From: Neocallimastix lanati (nom. inval.)
Lineage: Eukaryota > Neocallimastigomycota > Neocallimastigomycetes > Neocallimastigales > Neocallimastigaceae
Assembly (NCBI GenBank): GCA_016946835.1
Contig: JACVTC010000005.1
Span: 1,169,001-1,197,500, forward strand
DNA: 28,500 nucleotides
Direction: 5' to 3'
Of this stretch, positions 1 through 9,631 are shown piece after piece. A program made the translations under genes and the position numbers. Each line of letters begins with the position of its first letter. Position 1 is the first letter of the stretch. The notes under the pieces are model-generated. The model was not told the origin of the DNA and searched no databases. It was given only the letters and a program-made list of their open reading frames with translations.

Positions 1-1717
1 AAAGAACAAAATCTTTAATTTCTTTTGAAATTTTGGTTTCCTCATAAAGTGAACAAACATAGTCAATAATATTAAAATTATCATTATTTAAAATTTTGAA
101 TTCAAAATTACATTCCTCCTCATATTGCTTTAATTTTTCTAAATTATTCTCATGTAAAATGTCAATAATAAAATGCATTTTATCATAATTATTATTTATA
201 AAATTCTGAATTTCAGGGCTAATTCTACTTCTATTGTTATAACAATAATCCTTGATGTCGAAACGGTCAGTATTTAAACTTTTAAATTCGAAATTTTCTG
301 ACTTTACGTATTTTTTTAATTCATCAATCATGTTCATACTTATCATTTCAATGATACTATATTTCACCTTATCATAATGAGTAATAACAAATTCTTGCAT
401 CTCTGAAGAAATATTATTTTCATTAGAAAAGCAAAAATCAATTAGGTCAAAATTGTCATCATTTAAACTTTTCAATTCAATATCATTTTCTTGGATAAAC
501 TCTTTTAACGCATCTATATCATTATCACTAATTAAATCAACTAATTTACCTCTTTCCTTTGTTAAATGGTTGACAACAAAACGAACCATATTTTTTTCAG
601 TATGTTTATCATGTTTACAGAAATTAATGATATCAAAATATTTATCATTAAATTCTTTAAGTTCTTTAGTATTTTTGGTTAAATAAATTCTTAACTTCTG
701 AATATCTCCATTACGAATTAATTTAATTACTTCATATCTTTCTTTAGTAAAATTAAGACTAATAAAATTTTTCATTTTTGAACTAATCTTATTTTCCTTT
801 GAATAACAATAATCACAAATGTCAAATTGGTCGTTATTGAGATCGCAGAGCTCAATGTTATTTTTATGCATAAAATCCAATAAAGATCTGGTATCATTTT
901 CTTTAATAAATTGAATGATTTGAGATCTAACATCTGTAAAGTAACTAGCAATGAAATCTTGGGCTTTTAAAGAAATATGGTTTGAAGGGAAGCTGCAATA
1001 TTTAACTAGGTTGAAGTTATCATCATTTAATGATTTCAAATTAATATTATTTTCATCAATAAATAATTTTAATTCGGAGATATCATCATTTCTCAATAAT
1101 TCTACCACTTTATATCTTATTTTATTAATATGACTAATGACAAAATTTTTCATTCTTCCTGAAATTTTATTGTAAGACTTGGAACAATATTTTATAACAT
1201 CAAAATGATTGTTATTTAAATTTTGGAGTTCAATATCATTTTCCTTTATATATTCCATTAATTTATTAATATCATCACTACGAATTATATCAACAATTTC
1301 TCCTTTAGTTTTATCATAATGGGTAATAATATAATCTAATATATCGTTTGAAATTTTTTTTTTATCAGATAATTTAATGAATAATTTAATGATATCCAAA
1401 TTTTTATAATTTACATCTTTTATATAAAGATTATTATCCTTTAAATATTTCTTTAATTTATCTATACTGTTACTTTTAACAATTTCTATGACATTATTTC
1501 TTTGATGGTCATAATTATTTATAACAAAACTCTTTAATTCCTTAGAGACTTTTTTTAATTTAAGAAGAGAATAAGTATATTCTAAAATGTCGAAATCCTT
1601 ATTATTTAATTTTTTTAATTCCAAATGATGTAATTGAACATAATTTTTTAATTCTTCGATATTATTTTTATAAATAATATCTTTTATATAATTTCTTATT
1701 CCACTAATATCATTCAT
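1..1717 (-). CDS. Long degenerate-repeat protein (about 63-residue units), C-terminal part outside the window
   Basis: An open frame of 572 codons begins at the ATG at 1717-1715 (MNDISGIRNYI...) and is still open at the left edge, so the C-terminus is missing. I do not recognise a named domain. The protein is built of about nine consecutive units of 62-73 residues. Each has the plan: two or three aliphatic residues with D/E, then NDDI-x-x-L, K-x-[YF]-I-x-[EK]-N-[DN]-IEL, SLN-x-D-x-FD[IL]I-x-[YF]-C, ISS-x-M-x-[FN]-F-[VI]-I, and a closing HYDK-x-[RK]. This predicts three or four helices per unit and an elongated alpha-solenoid. Similar Asn/Lys/Ile-rich helical repeats precede ankyrin repeats in large gene families of anaerobic fungi (recalled, not checked), so ankyrin repeats may follow beyond the edge. 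There is no signal peptide, membrane segment or intron in the visible part. Function is unknown. The frame is certain; the relation to ankyrin proteins is inference. Confidence 0.85.
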   Translation of the reverse strand, partial: MNDISGIRNYIKDIIYKNNIEELKNYVQLHHLELKKLNNKDFDILEYTYSLLKLKKVSKELKSFVINNYDHQRNNVIEIVKSNSIDKLKKYLKDNNLYIKDVNYKNLDIIKLFIKLSDKKKISNDILDYIITHYDKTKGEIVDIIRSDDINKLMEYIKENDIELQNLNNNHFDVIKYCSKSYNKISGRMKNFVISHINKIRYKVVELLRNDDISELKLFIDENNINLKSLNDDNFNLVKYCSFPSNHISLKAQDFIASYFTDVRSQIIQFIKENDTRSLLDFMHKNNIELCDLNNDQFDICDYCYSKENKISSKMKNFISLNFTKERYEVIKLIRNGDIQKLRIYLTKNTKELKEFNDKYFDIINFCKHDKHTEKNMVRFVVNHLTKERGKLVDLISDNDIDALKEFIQENDIELKSLNDDNFDLIDFCFSNENNISSEMQEFVITHYDKVKYSIIEMISMNMIDELKKYVKSENFEFKSLNTDRFDIKDYCYNNRSRISPEIQNFINNNYDKMHFIIDILHENNLEKLKQYEEECNFEFKILNNDNFNIIDYVCSLYEETKISKEIKDFVL

Positions 1718-1838
1718 ATTATTTATTTATTAATATATTCTTGTGTAACATTGTAATATGGGAAAATAAAATGTAAAATATTTTAAAATATTTTATTTTT
1801 TTTTATTATTTTTTTTATTTTACTTTTTATTTTATTCA

Positions 1839-1883
<45 letters not shown>

Positions 1884-2778
1884 TTATTTATTTTTTATTA
1901 TCTTTATTTTTTATTTTTATTTTTATTATATTTATTTTTTATTTTTATTTTTATTTTTATTATTTTTATTTTTATTTTTATTTTTATTTAATATATATAT
2001 ATAAAAAAAAAAAATTATTTATAAAGAATAATTATAAAATTTCAGTAAATTTTAAATTTTAATAAAAGAATAAAAAAAAATTCTTTTTTCATTAAGATAT
2101 TACCAATTTTTTAATTAATCAATTAATTTTTTTTTTATTTTTTTTTTGAAAATGTCCAATTTTTAATAATTTAATAATAATTTCATGTCCAAAAATTATC
2201 TTTTTTTTTATGGTATTATTTATTATTATCATCATTTTACTACTATTATTTAATATTATATTATAGTATCAATTCTTATACAATATTATTTTTTTTTATT
2301 TATTTTGAAAAATCTACTATTGAGTGTTATTCATAATTTTATTTTTATTAATAATTCTATATATGTGATATATTACAAAATACATTAATAAATTTAAATA
2401 CTTTATTGAATTTTTTATTGTTCATGCATACTTTTTTTAATAAAAAAAAAAAAAAAAAAAAAAGAGTAAAAATTATTAATATTAATATTATTATAATACA
2501 ACATATTGAATAGTTATATAAAAATGATATATAGAGTAAAATTAAAAAGGAAGAATTCAAGGTTAAATAGATAGAAAAAAAAATTATAAAATATAAAATA
2601 AGCATTAGAAATAAAGTAATAATAAATATTAATAATTATATAGAAATAAAAATTATTAACTATTAATGATTAAAAAATATGATAAAAAAATATAAAATGT
2701 TAAATATTAAATAAAAATATATATATAATAATCAATAATCTTCTTTTATTTAACTATATCTAAAATTCTGTTAAAACC

Positions 2779-2823
<45 letters not shown>

Positions 2824-3604
2824 GAAATGATGAAAACTTTAGTTATATGATAATCTTTAAAATAAAAAGTATTCTAATTTTCTAAATTAATAATAATACA
2901 TATTTAAAATAAATTATTAAAAAAAAAACTATTTTTATTTAATAATAATGAAATAATTAATAATATATTTAAAAGAAAATAAAAATATAAATATATTAAT
3001 TTATTATGTTAAATAAAATAATAATAATTACTATAATAATAATAATTATATATTTTTAATTTTTTTTTTTTTTAAAAATAAATAATAATGTTAATAAATG
3101 TTAACTTATTTGATATTTATTAAATCAAATATTAAAATAAATTAAATTAAATTTAGCCAATTTATAATAAAAAAAATAAAAAAAATAAAAAAAAGGCCAA
3201 CAGAAAGGAAATAAACAGAAGAGAATGTTTTAAAACAATATTAAAAAGAAAAAAAAATTAAAAAAAAATTATTAATACTAATATAGTAATAATTAAAAAG
3301 TAAAAAAAAAAAATAAAAACATAAAAATAAAAATTGAAATTTTTATTATTTAGTATTTTTTAAATTAAAAAAAAAAAAAAGTTTTATAAATTGATTTATT
3401 ATCTGGTTTTATAAATATTAAAGAGAGGAAGTTATATTTAAAAAAAAAATACATTTTAATAAAAATTAATACATAAGCAAAAATTTTCATTTTAGTGTCA
3501 ATTAAATTTATTATTTTAATTAATAATAAATTTTATATTAAATTTTATATTAAATAAGCTTTGCATTAATAAGTTTTTTGTACTTTATTGAACATTAATA
3601 GTTG
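1718..3604. other. Intergenic A/T-only DNA with microsatellites
   Basis: No coding frame with amino-acid complexity is visible on either strand. The stretch holds a TTA trinucleotide run (about 1842-1881), TTTTTA/TTTTA-type runs (about 1900-1990), a TA dinucleotide run with an adjoining T tract (about 2781-2823), a 22-A run (2442-2463) and many shorter A or T tracts. It lies upstream of the leftward repeat-protein gene, so its promoter should be in the right-hand neighbourhood of 1717, but I see no specific element. Confidence 0.7.
1842..1881. repeat. (TTA)n microsatellite
   Basis: About 13 consecutive TTA triplets lie in the 5' flank of the leftward repeat-protein gene. TTTTTA-type runs to about 1990 follow it. 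Confidence 0.9.
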
Positions 3605-4386
3605 GGCTTATTTTGAAGATAATATTAATCAATTAAAGTATAAAAAAAATTCAATAAATACTACTGAAATTGATAATGGATTAGTTAACGTACTAATAAA
3701 AGCTGAAGAAAAATAATAAAAATAGTACGATAAATAAAGATGAAAATAATTTATTAATTAAAAATAATTTAGTAGAACCAGTTAATGATAAATTAAATAA
3801 AATTATTTGGCATAATCGGTTTCTAAAATTATGATATCTAGTTATCTACAAAATAAATTAAAGAATATTAAAATCTCATTGAGAACCTGCCAGTAATCTT
3901 AGAGTAAAATCTAATCTTCAGCGATTTAATGGAGTTTAATAAAGGCAAAAAAAAGAGGTGTTGAAAGAGCAAAATGGGGGGGGGAATTACTCTGTTATCT
4001 TTGTTGATGACCTCTCAAGGAAAATTTGGATACACAATATAGCAAGAAAAAAGAGAAAGTCAGAAATGTAGTTATAAAATTTTTTTTAAGCTCCAAAGAA
4101 TCGCTTTTGATAACATTAATATGAAATTCTTCAAAACGAATTAGATACCAGAATAGAGTGCCCTATTTATTATATGAATAAATACGAATAATCATGGTAC
4201 AATTTATTTATCCATGAAATCTTGAAGAATTAGGGAAGATTATAACAATAGCACCTTGGAAAAACAGCATTAAGACAATCCTAAGATCCGCTAAATCTTA
4301 ACTTAAAAAAGTATTGGCCATACGCCATTAAAAAATGTAGTTGATGTTAATAAAAAAAATAAAAAAAAAAAATAAAAAAAAAAAAA

Positions 4387-4570
4387 CATTCCCCATAAAG
4401 GTAGAAATTAAAAAAAAATGACATTCCCCATAAAGGTGGAAAATAAAAAAAAAAATGGCATTCCCCATAAAGGTGGAAAATAAAAAAAAAAAATGACATT
4501 CCCCATAAAGGTGGAAAATAAAAAAAAAAAAAAATGACATTTCCCATAAAGGTGGAAATAAAAAAAAAAA
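4387..4570 (+). repeat. Minisatellite of five units derived from copia codons
   Basis: The motif cattccccataaaggtgg, followed by a short a/t spacer, an A tract and atg, occurs five times. Units start at 4387, 4422, 4459, 4497 and 4538, spaced 35, 37, 38 and 41 bp. The conserved part reads IPHKGG, the copia motif expected at exactly this point, so the array arose inside the integrase remnant. The spacer A tract lengthens along the array (9, 11, 12, 15), which accounts for the growing period. Confidence 0.9.
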
Positions 4571-4707
4571 TAAAATAAAATAAAATATCTAATTTAGAAT
4601 GGTATGGTCAAGGACATACTATTAGATATGATAAATTGAGAGAATTTGGATGCTTTTTTTTGTGGGGAGATGATAGGCAAGAAAATTTAAATAAAATAAC
4701 ATATTTT

Positions 4708-4709
<2 letters not shown>

Positions 4710-4740
<31 letters not shown>
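4710..4740 (+). repeat. Poly(A) run inside the copia remnant
   Basis: About 31 consecutive A lie between the YDKLREFGC block and the RDVEFYE-like block. The run could be an expanded Lys/Asn codon tract. Confidence 0.9.
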
Positions 4741-4743
<3 letters not shown>

Positions 4744-5140
4744 CTACAAATGTAGGCAGAGCAGAAAATATATATACCTACAAAATTTTTAATATTCAAA
4801 GTGGCGCAATATACCTAACGTAGATATGTAGAATTCTACGAAACTAAATTTTTTATAAAATAAAGGATATTGATATTTATCATATTTATAAAGATATTTT
4901 GAGTAAAAATGTTGAATACTTTAATAATTTTGAAAGTTACCGAGGTTAATACTCGAAGGATATAATATATAATTGATGATTTTGAAAATTAACCAAACAA
5001 ATTTAACTGAAAATAATATTAATAATATTAATAATAATGATTCTCGAATAAATAAACAAAGTATTGAGGATTTAAACACAAATAAAAAAATATTTAAAAA
5101 TAAAGTTTGAAAACAATAACCAAGAAGATAATAACACAAA

Positions 5141-5515
5141 TGGTAGAAATATTAATTTCATTAGTAAGAGCATATTATTAAATAAATAAGATATTTTTAA
5201 TAATTAAATAATTTAAAACTAATTTGAAACTTTTATTTTTTTTTTTTTTGAAAAAAAAATTATATATATATATATATTAGTAATAACTGAATATAGAAAG
5301 AAAGAAAACAACATATAATAATTATTAATATTCATTAAAATAAATATAGGTCATTTATAAATGAATTAAATAAAATCTCATTCAACAAAGTAAAAGTAAA
5401 ACAAAATAATAGTATAATTTTTATTATATGATATATATTATAAATGTACATATATATATAAATATTTATAATTTTTATTAAACTTATATTTGTACTAAAA
5501 TATTTAATTTGCGAA

Positions 5516-5563
<48 letters not shown>

Positions 5564-5597
5564 AAATAAAAAATTTTAATAATAAATAATTAATCTA
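5141..5597. other. Intergenic A/T DNA with a 44-A run
   Basis: There is no coding signal. It holds TA dinucleotide runs near 5262-5278 and 5450-5460 and an uninterrupted 44-base A run at 5518-5561. It lies just downstream of the leftward TEX264-like gene (stop at 5600-5598), so that gene's 3' end probably falls here. Confidence 0.7.
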
Positions 5598-7149
5598 TTA
5601 TTTAAAATCTGGTAAAACTTCTTTTGCATTTTTATTTTGTAAGATGAATTGAATATTTCCAGCAACTCTGTCATATATCTAAAATGAAAAAGAGTAAAAT
5701 TAATAAAATAGAATAAATATTAGTCATTATTTATTATTAATTATTTATTATATATTAATTATAAATTATTAATTATTAATTATTAATTATTAATTATTAA
5801 TTATTAATTATTATTTATTATTTATTATTTATTATTTATTATTTATTATTTATTATTTATTATTTATTATTGATATTGTTATTACTATTATTAAATTAAA
5901 TTTAAATTTAATTATTTTATATTTACTTCAAGACAAGGAATATTCTTTCCTTCAAAATCGTCATAACCAGATTTGAGAACCTCCGGATTTTGATTAAAAT
6001 ATTTGGTCATAGCAGGATAAACTATTAATAAATAATTAATGCAATAAAATAAATAATATGAAAAAATATAATAAATATATATATTAGAAATTTGATTAAT
6101 GTTTTTATTATTTATTAAATTATTAATGTTTATTTTCAATATCATTAAACATATAATTATCCTTATCATTATATATATTATATAATTATTAATATAGTAT
6201 AATATATATGTTACCCCTCATTGGAGCACACATAAATGAAAAACTTTCTAAAATTTTCATTGTAGTTATTGGATAATATGCTTGAATACTCTCATTATTT
6301 TCTTCAATTTCAATAATTTCAAGTTCTAATTCTTTGAGTTTTTTAATAGTTTCTTCATTTGGATTTTTAATAATAGCTCCAACAAATGAACGCAATTTAT
6401 CTATTATTTTTTTTTTTAAAAAAAAATTATAATAATAATAAAGAAATAAAAAATATTAAAATAAATAAAATTAATATTATTTTAAGAATATTGAATAATA
6501 CATTCTTTTTTTTCATCTTTAAAATATTTTTATTAAATTTTTACCTGCTGGAACATTTTGAACTTGATCAAAATAAAGACCAACATATTTAACTTCAATA
6601 TTAGCTTCAGTTATTTTCTTTTCTAATTCCATAAATGGTTTTCCTGTATTTTGATATGGTCCTTTATATATATATATATATATATATATTAGTTTGTTTA
6701 TTTTTATTTTTTTTAAAAAAAAATAATAATAATAAAATAAAGAATTAAATAAACAATATTTTCATTTTCAAATTAGAATATTATATATTATTATTACAAT
6801 TATTTATTTTTAAATTAATAATTTAATAATATATACTTCTTCAAAAAAAAAAAAAATAATAATAAATAAATAAATAAATAAAACAAATAAAACAATTTAA
6901 AATATAAAAGGTAACAAATAAAATAATTGATAGAAAATAAAAATAATATATATATAAAAAGATTAAATCAATTAATTATAGAGGAAAAAAATAATGTAAA
7001 TGCCAACCTTTAAATCTAATACCAGCAATGGTCATTTTTGGCACTTTATCTCTTACAACTTTAATTTTATAAAAGAAACCTAATTCATGCATTAAATAAC
7101 CAGTAAAAGCGGCAATAATAAATATAATAGAATTTAAAAGTAAACCCAT
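5598..7149 (-). CDS. TEX264-like membrane-anchored GyrI-fold protein (ER-phagy receptor family)
   Basis: Five exons on the minus strand: 7149-7008, 6661-6545, 6400-6215, 6021-5927 and 5678-5598. All introns are GT-AG (346, 144, 193 and 248 nt), with phases 1, 1, 1 and 0, giving 206 aa. Residues 3-20 form a hydrophobic N-terminal anchor. The rest matches the GyrI-like domain of TEX264. 'GPYQNTGKPF' follows the anchor. 'VGLYFDQVQNVPADKLRSFVGAI' (about residues 73-95) aligns with the family's YYDNP-x-x-VPPDK-CR-x-x-VG block. 'MRVYPAMTKYF' and 'CLEIYD' align with its RVHPAL and LEIY blocks. Animal TEX264 is an ER protein whose long disordered C-terminal tail carries the Atg8-binding motif. This protein stops about 20 residues after the domain, so the tail is absent. 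Family membership is well supported; a role in ER-phagy is inference and uncertain. Confidence 0.85.
5738..5875. repeat. TTAATTA / TTATTTA tandem repeat in intron 4 of the TEX264-like gene
   Basis: About seven ATTATTA-type heptads (TTAATTA phase) run into about nine TTATTTA heptads. They fill most of the intron between exons 4 and 5. Confidence 0.85.
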
Positions 7150-7981
7150 TTTAACACCTTTTTAGATAAAATAGAGATTTTAATATTTACTAATAAATAC
7201 AAATTTTTTTTATATAATCCTTAATAAAAATATATTATAAAATGTATAATAAAGTATGTAATATTTGATGAAAAACAATATAAAAATTTAAAAAAAAAGA
7301 GAAGAAATTTTGCCTATATTTATATTTTTATTATTGATGTCATATATATTTAAAAAAAAAACTTTGCCACCAACAGAATAATAAATATATATTTTTTATT
7401 ATTATTTATTATTAAATTTTAATTTAACTATTTTTGAAATTAAACTCAAAATATTTCTTTTTTTGGATTTTAATTAATTAATGTTAATTACATTATTGAT
7501 TATTGGATGAAAGAAATGTTTTTTTATACTTATTTATGGGAAGTTTCATTTCAGAAAATGTGGCTTTTTGAAATTTTAATAAATAAATTAATAAATAAAT
7601 AAATAAATAATTAGGATTAAAGATTTTTTTATTTTTTATTATTCTTTTTATATTTATTTTAAAAAAGAATAAAAAAATAAAAATATTCTTTAAAAATAAA
7701 AAATAATTTAAAAATAACATATTATAGAAATCTATAAAAATTTTTAAAATAGAAAAAAAGAAAAATTTAAAAATTTAAAAAGGTTTATATATCTTAAAAA
7801 ATCTCATTTACTAACTTATTTATTTGAAGTAAAAGATTTAATTCTTATAATAATTTAATGGATCATACGTATTTCTATACATTAAATACATTTTTTCATT
7901 TTAATTATATAAAAGAGGCTCATGGAAAATAAAAAAATTCAAAGCCAAATTATTTGTATCATAAATCATAAAAACTCTATA

Positions 7982-8138
7982 TATTATTATTATATATCCT
8001 ATTTATTTGTTAAATTATAATAAATATTATTATTATATATCCTATTTATATGTTAAATTATAATATTGTATATTCGATTTATTTATTAAATTATAATATT
8101 ATTATATATCCTATTTATTTGTTAAATTATAATAAAAT
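7982..8138. repeat. Four-copy imperfect tandem repeat
   Basis: The core 'tatatcctatttatttg' followed by 'ttaaattataat' begins near 7993, 8036 and 8105. A more diverged copy starts near 8069 (tatattcgatttattta). Spacing is irregular, about 33-43 bp. Confidence 0.75.
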
Positions 8139-8649
8139 AAATAATCTTCATAAATAAAAACATTAAAATAAAATCTTTAAATAATTAAATATATAAATAA
8201 AATATTATTTAAAAATAAAATATTCTTCAAAAATGAAATATTTTTTTATTTAATTATTATCTAATTATATTTAATTGTTTATTCAATTATTCTGATTAAA
8301 CTAAATATTAATTATTCAATTTTTTTTAATTAAAAAGCCTTTTTAAGAAAATATGTTATTGTTATATGTATAAAATTATTTAATTATTTATTATATTTTT
8401 ATTCTGAATAAGTATTTTCTGTTAATTTAATTATAAAAATTTTTCAAGAATATATTTTATTTTTTTAACACATTTTCACTTATTTTTATTCATGATAATA
8501 ATTTATTTATTAATTAATTAATTTAATGGTAATGCTGTAATGATATTAAAGATATAAAATAATTCAAGAAAGCAAAGTAAAATATATAAATTTTATTTTG
8601 ATATATATATATATATAAATAGATTTAAAATTATTTACATATAAAAATT

Positions 8650-8747
8650 ATTATAAAAATATATTTGTATTGAAATTAAATTTTACTGAAAAATGAACAT
8701 TATAAAAATATATTTGTATTGAAATTAAGTTTTACTGAAAAATGAAC
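8650..8747. repeat. Two-copy 49-bp direct tandem repeat
   Basis: 8650-8698 and 8699-8747 are head-to-tail copies, from attataaaaatatatttg to gaaaaatgaac. They differ at one base (a versus g in the middle), which indicates a recent duplication. Confidence 0.9.
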
Positions 8748-9631
8748 AAAAAATTTTTTCAATAATTATATAAAGAAAAAATATATATATTTTTAATGTT
8801 TTATTTTATAATAAACTTTCTGATTTTATAGATAAAAAGATTAAAATTGAAATTTCATATAAATTCAATAATAAATATAAATATATTTATTTAAATATAT
8901 CTATTTTAAATTAATATAATTATGTTCATATTTTAATATATAATAAAATTTAAATAAAGTATTTTTTATTTTATTATTAATATCTATATAAACTATTTAA
9001 TGTAAAGAACATTTAATTCTGTGTATTAAAGATTAATCTAAAATTTTAAATTTTAGATTTTTTTAAAACATAATTCATATATATATATAAAGGTCAAAAA
9101 TTCATTAAAGAAAAAAAGAAATTTCTTTTAAAAAAAAAAAAAAAAGGAAGAAAGACCATAAAAATAATAATATTTATATTAATTTTAAATTGTAAAGTTA
9201 TGGTAAAGTTATTTCTTTTTACATAGACAATATATTGTTTGATTTTTTTTTTTTTTAATGCTTTATTTTATTAAAAAAAGAAAAAAATTATATATAATAT
9301 ATAATAGTATTTGAATTTATAATTATAAATATAAATATATATTATTTCCATATATATATATATATGTATATATATATTTTACATCTTAACTGTTTAATAA
9401 TAATTTATTATTTTAAATACTTTTTATAATACAATTTAAAATAAATATAAACATATTATTATGATTATTAAAATATATATTATTATATTACTAATAGTAA
9501 ATTCTAAAAAATTATTTTTTTTTTCAATTATTGTAATTGTAATTTCAAAATAGTATATTTGTATATAGATATTATTAAGTATATTAATTTTTAAATAAAA
9601 AATACTAATTATAATTATTTTTTTTTTATAT

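Larger units (their letters stand above)
3605..5140 (+). pseudogene. Decayed Ty1/copia retrotransposon remnant (gag-pre-integrase and integrase region)
   Basis: Short plus-strand stretches in shifting frames match the order of a copia polyprotein. IWHNRF near 3802-3819 corresponds to the gag-pre-integrase LWHxRLGH motif. A SDLMEF-like stretch near 3918-3940 resembles the segment before the integrase core. VIFVDDLSRKIWIH at 3994-4032 is the copia 'F-[IV]-DD-x-SRK-x-W' block. LKKYWPYAIKN near 4302-4335 matches '[PK]K-x-[FY]W-x-AI'. IPHKG near 4388-4402 and YDKLREFGC near 4626-4652 match the 'NR-x-PHK' and 'LR-x-FGC' blocks. VEFYETKFF near 4827-4855 matches the block after the core. Stops and frameshifts interrupt all of it. 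No reverse transcriptase or RNase H blocks follow, and I could not find paired LTRs. A run of nine G at 3976-3984 stands out in this DNA. This is a truncated, inactive copy. Confidence 0.8.
7150..9631. other. Intergenic A/T DNA, 2.5 kb, between two leftward genes
   Basis: No frame with coding complexity was found. It contains the 5' flank of the TEX264-like gene on its left and the 3' flank of the LRRC45-like gene on its right. Two tandem repeats (7982-8138 and 8650-8747) are listed separately. The remainder is TA runs (for example near 8600-8618 and 9350-9376), A tracts and T tracts. Confidence 0.7.

Noticed and set aside
453-686. Plus-strand open frames at 453-686 and 951-1133
   Set aside because: They lie antisense to the long minus-strand repeat protein and have Ser/Leu/Phe-biased sequences produced by its Asn/Lys/Glu codons.
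2357-2605. Minus-strand Ile/Phe-rich frame of 82 codons
   Set aside because: It is built from A/T tracts, including a poly-Phe run from the 22-A homopolymer, with no domain or splice partners.
4328-4547. Two overlapping minus-strand frames repeating a GECHFF-like motif
   Set aside because: They are antisense readings of the copia-derived minisatellite; the sense strand gives the copia motif IPHKGG.
4921-5139. Minus-strand 72-codon frame
   Set aside because: It lies antisense to the end of the copia remnant and shows only composition bias.
7493-7720. Minus-strand Lys/Phe-rich frame of 75 codons
   Set aside because: It is pure A/T composition in the 5' flank of the TEX264-like gene, without family features.
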